NCBI GenBank assembly: GCA_020632975.1
Contig: JACKEL010000020.1
Span: forward strand, 1 to 54,388
Length of the DNA: 54,388 bases
Source: Myxococcales bacterium
GTDB taxonomy: Bacteria > Myxococcota_C > UBA6777
Reading direction: 5' to 3'
In this document: positions 8,901 through 16,633 of the stretch, piece by piece
Numbering within the stretch: the first letter of the stretch is position 1
Layout: each line of letters starts with the position of its first letter
The notes under the pieces: model-generated
What the model was told of the DNA's origin: nothing
The model's database searches: none
The model's input: only the letters and a program-made list of their open reading frames with translations
Position numbers and translations under genes: made by a program

Positions 8901-9315
8901 TCTCAAAGGCGTCGATCTCTTTCAACGTCTTTCCAATGAAGATCTCGGTCAGATCGCCCAGATCGCCGAAGAAGTCTCTTTTGAAAAAGACGAACAGATC
9001 ATCCACGAAGGCGATCTGGGAGACGCGCTCTATATCATCGTAGAAGGACGTGTTTCCGTTTCAAAAGAAGGGGTTGAGTTGACGCTCTTGAACAAAAAAG
9101 AACCCTTTGGCGAGATGGGTATCCTCGACAACACCCCCCGTTCTGCAACGATTGCAGCCCTCGAAGATATCCGCCTGCTCAAGATCGAACAACAAGCCTT
9201 CCACGATCTCATGGAAGACCGCATGGAGATCGCACGCGGCGTGATCAAAGTCCTGCTCAACCGCCTCCGCAAAGCAAACAAGTCTTCGATTCTCTCTGAA
9301 AATACAAATAGTTAA
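5950..9315 (+). CDS. NTT/MFS-type transporter fused to HEAT repeats and a cyclic-nucleotide-binding domain
   Basis: A 1121-residue three-part protein. Residues 1 to about 440 are polytopic, with about 11-12 membrane helices, and resemble the NTT (ADP/ATP translocase-like) branch of the MFS fold: PGEVERVSWMF, then GRIIRDTLLLS, and later FWTLASELFDPRAAKRSF. Residues about 455-960 are soluble and made of helical HEAT-like repeats (for example HKDIRVRAQAIESFCALL and HPDPSLRQRSAELIGRLG). Residues about 985-1105 form a CAP/cNMP-binding domain with the phosphate-binding cassette FGEMGILDNTPRSATIAA. The natural reading is a transporter gated or scaffolded by a nucleotide-sensing cytoplasmic arm; the substrate is unknown. 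GGGAGA lies 6-7 nt before the chosen ATG. An in-frame ATG at 6004 is a possible alternative. The gene is monocistronic. Confidence 0.8.
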   Translation: MLTRQAKESTRWGWYTLKMSAIFRLQPGEVERVSWMFCYSLLAVGAFILGRIIRDTLLLSLPRHQGLDKLPMLIALSALAVSLAAYAMSRYTSEKRRDKTIIFVNLLMTGILLFLYLLLCVLPDSYWPVVLQANYLFVEVMGALQVIQFWTLASELFDPRAAKRSFAIIGGGAVLANLLAFGLRPLLKLLSGAHHLLLLLCLMMLGCVAVVKRLGRQHSVLLEEVRLKKKSPPTQTNPAKTTRWESSWLYSSRHLRTIAQIVVVTFLASTLIDYQFKALVAENYKDPESIGHYFSSFYGFTGILACVLQFVFANRILRHFGIRWALLLLPIALFGGSAMLGISVLIPALWAVAFTKGSENILRYTIYEVSLNLLYVPVSTQLRARAKSFIDGILKPSSIGASAGLIALLSSMGFSSEHLSWVVLFLLGLWIVLIFRAHQEYVATLVRSMQRSHLDLEGSTLKLDSATARKAIHNVLAQGDPQQILHVLELLPHIQGHSWSSELALLLQHPNPDIQLAALAHLPKIEENFPREVLLQMLHHKDIRVRAQAIESFCALLKEDAVPSVVPYLQDASIDVRAAATLGLIRDGGLDGILHAAEHLKGMLEHPDPSLRQRSAELIGRLGVRNFYQPISRMLHDSALSVRIKAIQAAGMLLSERLIQPLFALLHERYVASHAARALAHYGPSLIPQITQKLEDPLQIDVHHHLIRILGNFPQQEALDLLQRKLAHQPTHLRLLSLRAAQRITHQAFTLRLEQATLRSQLDRCLQEFFLWTMTQKSLEQLFPEESDLQSAVEEKLTFQKEELFFLLDLLFPRQQLPLIQQKLNQQESRLRAHAIELLDNVLSQESRLRRMIIPLFEETQDLQRIAFEFFRLSPPELPTIIQTFERDQTPWMMACFLCTLSQHQPSEHRVLFERTFASQHPFLQETAALILFRTLPHYKARALFAAVPPTHTTPYLQALQDALSPSSEVHEVIMLSTFEKILFLKGVDLFQRLSNEDLGQIAQIAEEVSFEKDEQIIHEGDLGDALYIIVEGRVSVSKEGVELTLLNKKEPFGEMGILDNTPRSATIAALEDIRLLKIEQQAFHDLMEDRMEIARGVIKVLLNRLRKANKSSILSENTNS

Positions 9316-9420
9316 AACTTTCCCTCAAAAAAGATCCCGCCACCATAACCCGATCCCCTCCCCCCTCCATAGTGAGTGACAGAGAAACGGTCGTTGTCCA
9401 AACAACAAACCCAGAACATG

Positions 9421-9436
9421 GGAGGCCCAAGCCTCC
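9421..9436 (+). promoter_or_regulatory. Small hairpin in the lipoprotein leader, possible translation control
   Basis: GGAGGC and GCCTCC form a perfect 6-bp stem with a 4-nt loop, 15 nt upstream of the AAGGAG ribosome-binding site at 9452-9457. The pyrimidine run just after it (CTCCTCCTC) could alternatively pair with that site, so a switch between two pairings is conceivable. This is based on base pairing only. Confidence 0.3.
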
Positions 9437-9463
9437 TCCTCTGTCCCTCATAAGGAGTCGATG

Positions 9464-10348
9464 ATGTCTTTCAAAAAGTATGTATATCTTGTTCTTACCC
9501 TGTCTTGGATGGTTGGTCAGCTTGTCGCCTGTGGCGCAGATCCCTGTGGTGGATGTCCCGCTGGACAGTATTGCTACAATGGCCTTTGCGCCGTGGGTTG
9601 CAACACTGACAAAGAGTGTGCCTCCAACCAAACATGCAACACAAACACCCATAGCTGCGAAAACAACAACAATAACAACAACAATAACAACAATAATAAC
9701 AACAATAACAACAACCAGAGCATCTGTAGCAACAGCAATCCCTGTCCTGCTGGGCAGTTCTGCTTCAATGGAATCTGCGCAATCGGCTGTAACAGCGATG
9801 GCGACTGCGCTTCCAACCAATACTGCGATACAGATGCAAAGCAGTGCTCCAACAAAGAAGTCAAGACCTGCCCTGAAACACCTTGTGGACAAAACCAAGA
9901 GTGCGTCAAAGGTTTTTGCAGCGCCAAAAGCGAAACGCCTCCCAAAAAGAACGATGAGCCTGGCGCTTGCAAACCCTCACAAGACGGCAATGATGGCTGC
10001 CAAAAGACGGAGATCTGCATCGAAAATGAAAATCAAACCACACAGTGCCACAGCTTCCCCCGTTGTCCCCAAAGCGGTGATTGCCCCACGGGTGTGGTTG
10101 GCGCAGTGTGCAACGACGGCTATATTCCCAACAAAGATCGCATCTGCCTCGCAGGGCTTTGCAAAGAAAACAAACACTGCCCAAGCAACTGGTCCTGCAT
10201 CAAGATCAACAATAGCGTCCTTGGCGTCTGCCAAAACGGAAGCATGGGCAGCCTCTGTACAGAAGATAGCCAATGCCAAAGCCCGCTCAAATGCCAAAGC
10301 AGCCCCGTGGGTGTAGGGAACTGCTTGGACGGTAGCTTCTTCCCCTAA
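9464..10348 (+). CDS. Cysteine-rich lipoprotein with an 18-Asn tract
   Basis: A 294-residue predicted lipoprotein: signal peptide, then lipobox QLVACGAD. Two copies of a disulfide module (CPAGQYCYNGLCAVGC and CPAGQFCFNGICAIGC, each followed by a CxxDx(D/E)C element) are separated by a homopolymer of exactly 18 Asn residues, encoded at 9662-9715 by mixed AAC/AAT codons. More CxxxxxC elements follow to the C-terminus. The Asn tract is probably a flexible linker between duplicated modules. The start at 9464 is preferred over the adjacent ATG at 9461 because AAGGAG is then 6 nt away rather than 3. Function is unknown; surface location is inferred. It belongs to the same module family as the lipoproteins at 4402-5619 and 31437-33986. 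Confidence 0.8.
   Translation: MSFKKYVYLVLTLSWMVGQLVACGADPCGGCPAGQYCYNGLCAVGCNTDKECASNQTCNTNTHSCENNNNNNNNNNNNNNNNNNQSICSNSNPCPAGQFCFNGICAIGCNSDGDCASNQYCDTDAKQCSNKEVKTCPETPCGQNQECVKGFCSAKSETPPKKNDEPGACKPSQDGNDGCQKTEICIENENQTTQCHSFPRCPQSGDCPTGVVGAVCNDGYIPNKDRICLAGLCKENKHCPSNWSCIKINNSVLGVCQNGSMGSLCTEDSQCQSPLKCQSSPVGVGNCLDGSFFP
9662..9715 (+). repeat. AAC/AAT codon repeat encoding poly-Asn
   Basis: Eighteen consecutive Asn codons, mostly AAC with five AAT. The codon mixing argues that the amino-acid tract, not a pure DNA microsatellite, has been retained. Any slippage in units of three keeps the frame. Confidence 0.9.
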
Positions 10349-10381
10349 GAAACACCATCCGTTCGGCCCAAAAGGTAGTGC

Positions 10382-11107
10382 ATGAAACTGTCACAAGATC
10401 GCGAACTCTTCCAAGGCTTTCAACAAGGCGATGCCCAAGCGCTCGCGACGGTATACCTGCACTACGCTCCCAAACTTTATGAGTTCCTGTCACGAGGTTT
10501 CACTTTTTCCAGCCAAGACCGATGGTTCCGCGTCCCTCCGCTCCTCGATCCCTGCGAACAAGAAAGCTATGTGCAAGAAACTTTTACACGCGCTTTCTCT
10601 CCCCAAGCACGCCAAAACTACGATCCTACGAGAGCTTACCTCCCCTACCTTCAAAGGATCTGCCGCAATCTCTTGATTGAAGATCGCAGAAAACAACAGA
10701 GCCATCGCGTCGAAGAACTCGAAACCCTCGGTCCATCCGAAGAGATAGAGGCCAACGAGCCACCCATAGAAGAACAATTTGAAGAAACCGAGATGCGCAA
10801 ACAAATCGAATCCTTTCTTCAAGCATGTGATCCTCGTGAAGCCTTGGTTTTTCGGGCCCTTTATGAAGAAGGAGACAGCCAGATGCAAGCAGCCCAGCGC
10901 CTTGGACTGAGTCGGATGCAGGTGCGAACCTCGCTCCAACGCTTGCGTTCGGCTCTCCTCGATTTCTTCGAACAAAGCGGCTACCTCCAACATCTCCAAC
11001 AACGCCGCGCTGAGTACGCAAACCACTTGGATACACGCTCCCCTTCGGGCGGAGCTTTGACCCCCTTCCTTGTCTTGCTGCTCTTTGCAGCGTGGGAGAG
11101 ATGGTGA
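10382..11107 (+). CDS. ECF-type RNA polymerase sigma factor with hydrophobic C-terminal tail
   Basis: A 241-residue sigma70-family factor. Region 2 spans about residues 15-100 (ALATVYLHYAPKLYEFL, then ESYVQETFTRAF and YLQRICRNLLIEDRRK). Region 4 spans about 140-200 with a helix-turn-helix (DSQMQAAQRLGLSRMQVRTS). The linker is acidic. Unusually, the last 18 residues are hydrophobic (ALTPFLVLLLFAAWERW), which could anchor the protein to the membrane or bind the partner. Its stop overlaps the start of the next gene (TGATG), and a caspase-like gene follows, so the three genes look like one operon. The partner at 11107-12204 is a likely anti-sigma or signal-transducing protein. Many ECF factors regulate their own operon, but no promoter motif could be assigned here. 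Confidence 0.8.
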   Translation: MKLSQDRELFQGFQQGDAQALATVYLHYAPKLYEFLSRGFTFSSQDRWFRVPPLLDPCEQESYVQETFTRAFSPQARQNYDPTRAYLPYLQRICRNLLIEDRRKQQSHRVEELETLGPSEEIEANEPPIEEQFEETEMRKQIESFLQACDPREALVFRALYEEGDSQMQAAQRLGLSRMQVRTSLQRLRSALLDFFEQSGYLQHLQQRRAEYANHLDTRSPSGGALTPFLVLLLFAAWERW

Positions 11108-12204
11108 TGTCTCAAAACAAAAAACAACCCACACCCGAACATCTCCGCCAACAATGGATCGAACAAGGGACGCTCCCAGCCACTCCGCCCCCTGAAAGCG
11201 ACGAAACCGCCCGCGAGACCTACCGCCAGATCTTGTGGACCGAACGCTTGCTACAGCCGCCCCAAAGCACGGAGGCTGCGAAGTCTTGGGTCGCTTCGCT
11301 TGATCGCCCTTCTGAAGCAGAACTGCAACGTGGAGCACAACACGTCTTGCAAGCTCTCCTTGGCCAAGAAGCCCTTGCGTCCGTTGATTGGGAAGCTGCA
11401 CAACAAAAAGCGCAGACACCACCAACCACCGAGACAGAAAGGGCCAACGCACAAAAGGCCAACGCACAAACATCCCATCCATCGCCCCAAAAGAGCGAAG
11501 GCATCGGCTTTTGGCAGCAGCTTCGCCATTGGATCTTTGGACCTCAACTTGCATGGGGTGGCCTTGCGATCTTGCTCGTGATCTCTGCAACGACGATTTG
11601 GCAAGGCCAACAAGCGGGATACATCGGCAAAAAAGGAAAAGGATCTCATCTCGAACAAGAGAAGGTGATCCGCTTGCGCTTTGGGATCAGCAGTGCCTCA
11701 GAAAAACTCCCAAGCCAGCGAGGAAAAGACCAGATGTCCGTCCCCACGCAGAGCTTTTTGTACTTTCTCTTAGAGAAAAAGGAAGCTGCGGGGCACCTCG
11801 CGATCTTGCGCATGGACGGAGAGGGTCACTTGCGACGTCTTTATCCGCGTCCAAAGTCCGATGGATTCGAGGCAAAAGGCATGCGACGATGGATCCTTTC
11901 TCACAAGGGAATCGCTTTGCGTTATCCCGTGCGATGGTCTTCGCAGACCCATCCCACAGAAGGCAGTCCCCATAGTACGCAACCCAAAGACCCAAAGATG
12001 CGAGCTTTCCAAAGGATAGCCTTTTTTGCGGTGTGGTCGAAGACAGCCATCTCTGCGCAACGTTGGGAGATGCTGCTCACATCCTCCCTCTCTTGGGGAG
12101 AAAGCGCAGCACTCCAAACCCAGATCGCCCAGCACCTTGCGCTCTCTCCCATCCAAGTGGACGGTTTTCAAATCCAAGCCCCCTCCACATCCCCAACGCC
12201 CTAA
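11107..12204 (+). CDS. Single-span membrane protein, probable anti-sigma / regulatory partner of the ECF factor
   Basis: A 365-residue protein whose ATG overlaps the TGA of the sigma gene; an in-frame ATG at 11092 is less likely. Residues 1 to about 145 are hydrophilic and presumably cytoplasmic. A short Ala/Gln-rich repeat at about 112-122 derives from a 14-15 bp DNA duplication. One membrane helix (LAWGGLAILLVISATTIWQ, about 147-166) precedes a C-terminal domain of about 200 residues in the exported compartment. That domain contains LYFLLEKKEAAGHLAILRMD-like strands, reminiscent of DUF4384 sensor domains found beside caspase-like proteins. The topology and coupling fit a transmembrane anti-sigma factor, but no zinc-finger anti-sigma motif is seen. 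The role is inferred from context. Confidence 0.6.
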   Translation: MSQNKKQPTPEHLRQQWIEQGTLPATPPPESDETARETYRQILWTERLLQPPQSTEAAKSWVASLDRPSEAELQRGAQHVLQALLGQEALASVDWEAAQQKAQTPPTTETERANAQKANAQTSHPSPQKSEGIGFWQQLRHWIFGPQLAWGGLAILLVISATTIWQGQQAGYIGKKGKGSHLEQEKVIRLRFGISSASEKLPSQRGKDQMSVPTQSFLYFLLEKKEAAGHLAILRMDGEGHLRRLYPRPKSDGFEAKGMRRWILSHKGIALRYPVRWSSQTHPTEGSPHSTQPKDPKMRAFQRIAFFAVWSKTAISAQRWEMLLTSSLSWGESAALQTQIAQHLALSPIQVDGFQIQAPSTSPTP

Positions 12205-12225
12205 CCCCGCGAGGAGAATCAAATC

Positions 12226-13947
12226 ATGAGACATCCCAGAATCTCCCGATGGTTGGGAAGAATGCTCGCAGGACTGTGTGTGCTTTTTCATCTCGCAAAC
12301 GCTCACGCAGCTGATGAACTCGAACTCTCGCCAGGCACCAACCTGAAAGAAGCGCAAAAGCGCCTACGTCCGCGCCGTTTGGCCCTTCTCTTGGGCATCT
12401 GGAAGTACCAACACACCGCTTGGAACGATCTGCGCTATCCCCAAAAAGATGCGCAAAAGATGGCGCGATTCCTTCGTTCAGAAGGGCAGTTCGATGATAT
12501 CGCCCTGCACACAAGCACCAAAGAAACAACGCGCCAAGGCATCCGAAGTGCTTTGCAGTGGCTCAAGAAACAGAATCAACTTGCCGATGATACCGTGGTG
12601 ATCTACATCTCTGGCCACGGCACCATCGCCCAACGAAAACACGCAAGCAGCCCTGAGCGCTACATCGTAACAAGCGATAGTACCGCACACATCCCCCAAA
12701 CGGGCCTTGCACTCGCAGAAGTCAAAGCCCTGATGGATGCCCTTCCATCCAGACAAAAGGTGCTGATCCTCGCGACTTGTTATGTGGGCAACACCACGAT
12801 CGAAGCAGTCCCAACCTCTCGCAGCAAAGCCCTTCATTCGGGCATCAAAGGCACTTACACCCTTGGTTCACTAAGTCGTACAACATTGATCCTCAGTGCC
12901 GCAGGTTATATGCAGCCAGCCTACGAACTCTCCCAAGTCCAAGGCGATGTGTACACACACTTTTTGTTGGCATGTGCCCGCGACATCCGAAAAACACAAC
13001 GTGATGTCGCAGCCTCCAAAGCCCATCAGTGCGCCACCACACGCACTTATCAATTCATCAAAAAGACCCTTGGACGCGAACAGATCCCCACCATCGAATC
13101 GAAGATCATGGGCAACGAGACGCTGTTCTTTACACGACGTTCCCCACTGCGCCTCACCCAAAAAACGGCCTCCAAACATTATGGTTGGCTCCAACTGCGA
13201 AGAGATCGTTACCAACGCCTCCAAGTACAACCAGTGGGTGCCAAAGGTGGACTCCAAGAATACCCGATACAAGGGCTTCATGGACAATGGCTGTTGCGAC
13301 TTCCCACAGGCCGTTATCGTGTCCTGCTCCATGATGCAGAAGGCCACCCCATAGAACGCTTCCTCTCGATCGAAGATCAGCGTACAGCCTACCTCGATCC
13401 TGACGATAGCACCCCCATGTTCGACGTCCCGACACGGCAGTATGGCCCCATCTATACCCATACGATGGGCGGAAGCTTGCTTTTTAGCGGGGACTTTATG
13501 TTGGACGGGCAGATGAGCTTTGGTGCGCGGGCCGCGTTTTTTCATACGCACTTCCAACTTGGGATCAGCGCGTTGTTTGGGACGGCCAAGGACTATCTAG
13601 GCAACCCCATCGAATCACCACTGATGAGATTTGGGCTTTTTGGCACGCTTGGCTATCCACTCAAGTTTGCCAAATGGGATCTCTATCTCGGTGGCTACGC
13701 AGAGATCGGGGCCTGGAATACCCGAGAAGCAACGCCCGAGATGGTCTTTCTCTTGGCATACGGCCCCTATCTTCGGCTTCGTTGGTGGTTTTCTCCGCAA
13801 GCCGCGCTCCAACTCAGTGCAGGGATCTACTTTTCTGTCTCCCCCGATCAACCGACAAGTACGGATCGTGTAAACACATCCTACGCTTGGTCCCATCGTT
13901 TCAATAGCTTCTTTTCGATCGGCTTCGCTTTCTCTGGGCCCGATTGA
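12226..13947 (+). CDS. Secreted caspase-like (peptidase C14) protein with C-terminal beta domain
   Basis: A 573-residue protein with a signal peptide (residues 1 to about 27, ending AHAADE). A caspase-fold domain follows at about 42-270. The strand LALLLGIWKYQ opens it. The catalytic His is in YISGHGTIAQ (H131) and the catalytic Cys in ILATCYVGN (C185); both are present, so activity is plausible. Residues about 315-400 look like a small beta-sandwich. The last 170 residues alternate beta strands with Gly and aromatic residues (FGLFGTLGYPL, YLGGYAEIGAW, LQLSAGIYF) and end in FSIGFAFSGPD, like an outer-membrane beta-barrel. GAGGAG precedes the ATG. It is the last gene of the sigma/anti-sigma operon. 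The protease may thus act at the cell surface. The substrate is unknown. Confidence 0.75.
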   Translation: MRHPRISRWLGRMLAGLCVLFHLANAHAADELELSPGTNLKEAQKRLRPRRLALLLGIWKYQHTAWNDLRYPQKDAQKMARFLRSEGQFDDIALHTSTKETTRQGIRSALQWLKKQNQLADDTVVIYISGHGTIAQRKHASSPERYIVTSDSTAHIPQTGLALAEVKALMDALPSRQKVLILATCYVGNTTIEAVPTSRSKALHSGIKGTYTLGSLSRTTLILSAAGYMQPAYELSQVQGDVYTHFLLACARDIRKTQRDVAASKAHQCATTRTYQFIKKTLGREQIPTIESKIMGNETLFFTRRSPLRLTQKTASKHYGWLQLRRDRYQRLQVQPVGAKGGLQEYPIQGLHGQWLLRLPTGRYRVLLHDAEGHPIERFLSIEDQRTAYLDPDDSTPMFDVPTRQYGPIYTHTMGGSLLFSGDFMLDGQMSFGARAAFFHTHFQLGISALFGTAKDYLGNPIESPLMRFGLFGTLGYPLKFAKWDLYLGGYAEIGAWNTREATPEMVFLLAYGPYLRLRWWFSPQAALQLSAGIYFSVSPDQPTSTDRVNTSYAWSHRFNSFFSIGFAFSGPD

Positions 13948-14178
13948 TCCCCGCTCATCCAAAACAGATCCCGAATCTCCCGCCTCGAAACCCTCCTAAA
14001 TCCGCTTTCTCTTTTCGCAAAGCTTGCGTCTTCTACCTCAAACGAAGATAATAAACAGACGTTTGACATCGGGCCCTCTCTGAGCACTTCGCTGACACTT
14101 TTGTAGGAAGAAGCGGTACACTCAGACGCCCCAAGAAGACATGGCGTAGTTCCCCAACACGAAAAGGGAAGATGGTAT
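13948..14178. other. Intergenic region before the kinase gene
   Basis: No gene is seen. A TTGACA at 14063 has no acceptable -10 at 16-18 nt. No terminator with a T-run was recognised after the caspase-like gene. Confidence 0.4.
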
Positions 14179-16515
14179 TTGAGCAGCTTAGAACATCGCA
14201 TCGTTGCAGATGGGCGCTATAAGCTTCTAAAGAAGTTTGCTCGTGGTGCCCACGCAGAGCTTTGGGAAGCACAACAGGCGGGTTTCGAGGGGTTTCAGAG
14301 ACTCGTCGCCATGAAAGTTGTGCGGATTACGCCCGAAGTCCCAGAGATCTCAAGAGAAAGCTTGCTGCGCGAAGGACGACTGGCAGCCATCCTCAACCAC
14401 CCCAATATCGTTCAAATCTTTGACGTAGGCGCTGAAAGCGATCTTGTTTACATCGCGATGGAGTACGTGCGCGGCCTCGATCTAAGACGATGTCTTCGCC
14501 GCCATCTTGAACGCCACCAAACCCCCTTACCTTGGCCCATTGTGGCTCGTCTTGGTGCCCTCATCGCACGCGGACTTGGACACGCCCACGAACAAAGCGA
14601 CACCTTGGGAACCCCTCTGCGTATCGTTCACCGCGATATCAAACCCAGCAATGTGATCCTTTCTCGCGAAGGCATCGTCAAGTTGATCGACTTTGGCATC
14701 GCCAAAAGCTTTACGCTCTCAAGTGGCCGCTCTCTCGACTTCAAAGGCACGGTGGCTTACGTTTCCCCCGAACAGATCATGGGAAAAGAGATCGACCATC
14801 GCAGTGATCTCTTTTCTTTTGGGATCTTGCTCTACGAATTGCTCTTGGGCCACCGTCCCTTTGGCATCAAAGGCGCTCCCTTTGGCGAGATCATGCAAGC
14901 CATCCTCCAACCCCTGCACCAAACCCCCAAAGAGCAACTGCCCTCGCTCCCCTCTACCTTCAATGACCTGATCCTTCGACTGCTCGAAAAAGAGCCCGAC
15001 CAGCGGCCCTCTTCAGCACGCGAGATCTACAGCACGCTCGAATCTCTTCTGCGCGAAGAACAACATTATATCGAACAAGAAAATCTCGCGGACTTCTGTC
15101 TCTCTCTTCTCCAACCCCCCTCAGAGCAAGACAACGCGGCCACCCATTCTTTCCAAGCCATCGAGCACGAAGACTCCACATCGATCTCTCGTAGCCCCTA
15201 CCACTACCCCCAAGAAACGCCTGTTCCGCAAGAAACACCTAAACCACAAGAAGATCCCGACGCCCAAGACGAACAAGTGGACTACTACAAAGTCACCACA
15301 CACTTGCCAGGTCTGCGACTGGAAGACTTCTTGCCCCCCAAAGTAGGAAGCATCGAATCCGACGAAGGTGACCTACCCACAGCCCTTATCGCACAGCCTC
15401 CACCCACTCCTCCTGCGATCACAGAGTCCTCTTCCGAAGACGACCTCGGCGATCAAACCAGCCTTTCGATGCCCACACCACCGCTCGAAACGGACGAAGA
15501 TCCGGGCGATCAAACCAGCCTCTCTCTTGGACCGCAGTCTTCTCCACAAAATGCGGTACGAACCACAACATCACACGATGAAGACGACTTAGGCGATCAG
15601 ACGAGTTTGCTTGTTGGGATGACGGCCCATGAAGCATGGCACGCAGAAAAAAACCAAGACACCGCGTCGTCCTCCGCCACAAGCGACAACATGGACGCTG
15701 CAAGCGATAACATGGAAACAACGCATCGCCCCGTCATCCCCCGCGTCGATTCCAATGCGGAAACCATTCATATCCCCATCCATCCGCAAGAAGTCGATGA
15801 CGCGACCGCCCCCAAGGATCTCCCAACCACGAGCCATGCAAAAGAACCACCTGATCTACCAACCATCACAACTTCGCGATCACAAGGGGCTTTACCCGCA
15901 CTTGCCGCGACACTTTTGAGCGAGAATACTTCGTTCCCTCAAAATACCCCTCCTCCGTCCCCGGGGTTTCATGTGCCGTCCTCAAGCGCCAACAAGCCCG
16001 CATTTGCAGGGAACGCAGAGCGAACCAACCCCAATCTACAGCAACACGCAGAGCGGACCAACCCCAATCAAAACACCCACACAGAACTCACAGATCCCTC
16101 ATCCAATGTAAACAATTATCTCGAACCACGGGATCAAACGAGCCGTTTCTTTATACCACCACCCTCTTCTGAAAAGACGAATCCTTCGCAACCATCGAAC
16201 TCTTCGTCATTGGTGGGACAAGCTGCGGACTCCCCCAAACCATTGTGGGCTCCCGCCAAGACAGCAGCCAAACCAACGCCTCCTCCCCAAAGACCAATAC
16301 CCTCTCGCCACCTTCCTCCGGCCTCTTCCCCTTTTACGAAGATGACGCCCCCCTCCATCCCACCGAGCCAGATGGTGCCCTCTCCTCTTCACTCAGAGTC
16401 CACGAAGATCGCCCCGCCCTCAACGCTCAGTAAGCCGGGCTTTTGGATCTTCGTGATCGCGCTCTCTTTGATCGCTGGCGGAGTGCTGGCCTTCCTCCTT
16501 CGCATACGCCACTAA
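14179..16515 (+). CDS. Transmembrane Ser/Thr protein kinase with repeated Thr-rich motifs
   Basis: A 778-residue Hanks-type kinase. The kinase domain covers about residues 14-285: catalytic Lys46 in VAMKVV, the catalytic loop IVHRDIKPSN with D153, and the metal-binding DFG at D171, followed by GTVAYVSPEQ. All key residues are intact. A long low-complexity region (about 290-750) is rich in Pro, Ser, Thr and Asp. It carries three copies of LGDQTSL or PGDQTSL plus a related RDQTSR, and copies of ERTNPN and EKTNPS, which look like phospho-acceptor or docking motifs. A single membrane helix (about 753-773, WIFVIALSLIAGGVLAFLL) sits at the extreme C-terminus, leaving almost no extracellular sensor. 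The start is a TTG with GGGAAGA about 8 nt upstream. The gene follows the caspase-like operon in the same direction but with its own spacer. Confidence 0.9.
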   Translation: MSSLEHRIVADGRYKLLKKFARGAHAELWEAQQAGFEGFQRLVAMKVVRITPEVPEISRESLLREGRLAAILNHPNIVQIFDVGAESDLVYIAMEYVRGLDLRRCLRRHLERHQTPLPWPIVARLGALIARGLGHAHEQSDTLGTPLRIVHRDIKPSNVILSREGIVKLIDFGIAKSFTLSSGRSLDFKGTVAYVSPEQIMGKEIDHRSDLFSFGILLYELLLGHRPFGIKGAPFGEIMQAILQPLHQTPKEQLPSLPSTFNDLILRLLEKEPDQRPSSAREIYSTLESLLREEQHYIEQENLADFCLSLLQPPSEQDNAATHSFQAIEHEDSTSISRSPYHYPQETPVPQETPKPQEDPDAQDEQVDYYKVTTHLPGLRLEDFLPPKVGSIESDEGDLPTALIAQPPPTPPAITESSSEDDLGDQTSLSMPTPPLETDEDPGDQTSLSLGPQSSPQNAVRTTTSHDEDDLGDQTSLLVGMTAHEAWHAEKNQDTASSSATSDNMDAASDNMETTHRPVIPRVDSNAETIHIPIHPQEVDDATAPKDLPTTSHAKEPPDLPTITTSRSQGALPALAATLLSENTSFPQNTPPPSPGFHVPSSSANKPAFAGNAERTNPNLQQHAERTNPNQNTHTELTDPSSNVNNYLEPRDQTSRFFIPPPSSEKTNPSQPSNSSSLVGQAADSPKPLWAPAKTAAKPTPPPQRPIPSRHLPPASSPFTKMTPPSIPPSQMVPSPLHSESTKIAPPSTLSKPGFWIFVIALSLIAGGVLAFLLRIRH

Positions 16516-16565
16516 GAGCGTGCCACGAGACGTCCGAAACCCCGAAGACACCGAGCGATTCAAGA

Positions 16566-16586
16566 TCTCTTCATGTATAGAAGAGA
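16566..16586. terminator. Hairpin between convergent genes (7-bp stem)
   Basis: TCTCTTC and GAAGAGA form a perfect stem around a 7-nt loop between the convergent kinase and TPR-lipoprotein genes. No T-run follows on the plus strand. A second short inverted repeat, ATCACG/CGTGAT, lies at 16602-16621. They may act as a weak bidirectional terminator. Confidence 0.3.
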
Positions 16587-16633
16587 AAAGAAAGAGTGTT
16601 TATCACGAGGGGGAACGTGATGGAGGCGGGAGA

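Noticed and set aside
9662..9715. Sequencing artefact in the poly-Asn tract
   Set aside because: AAC and AAT codons are mixed irregularly and the frame continues with matching Cys modules on both sides, so it is a real coding tract.
10490..11590. A 366-residue minus-strand frame over the sigma and anti-sigma genes
   Set aside because: It lies fully antisense to two genes with recognisable domains, is low in protein-like motifs, and has no supporting ribosome-binding site.
14063..14068. TTGACA upstream of the kinase gene
   Set aside because: No TATAAT-like sequence at 16-18 nt; the hexamer 17 nt away is ACTTCG.
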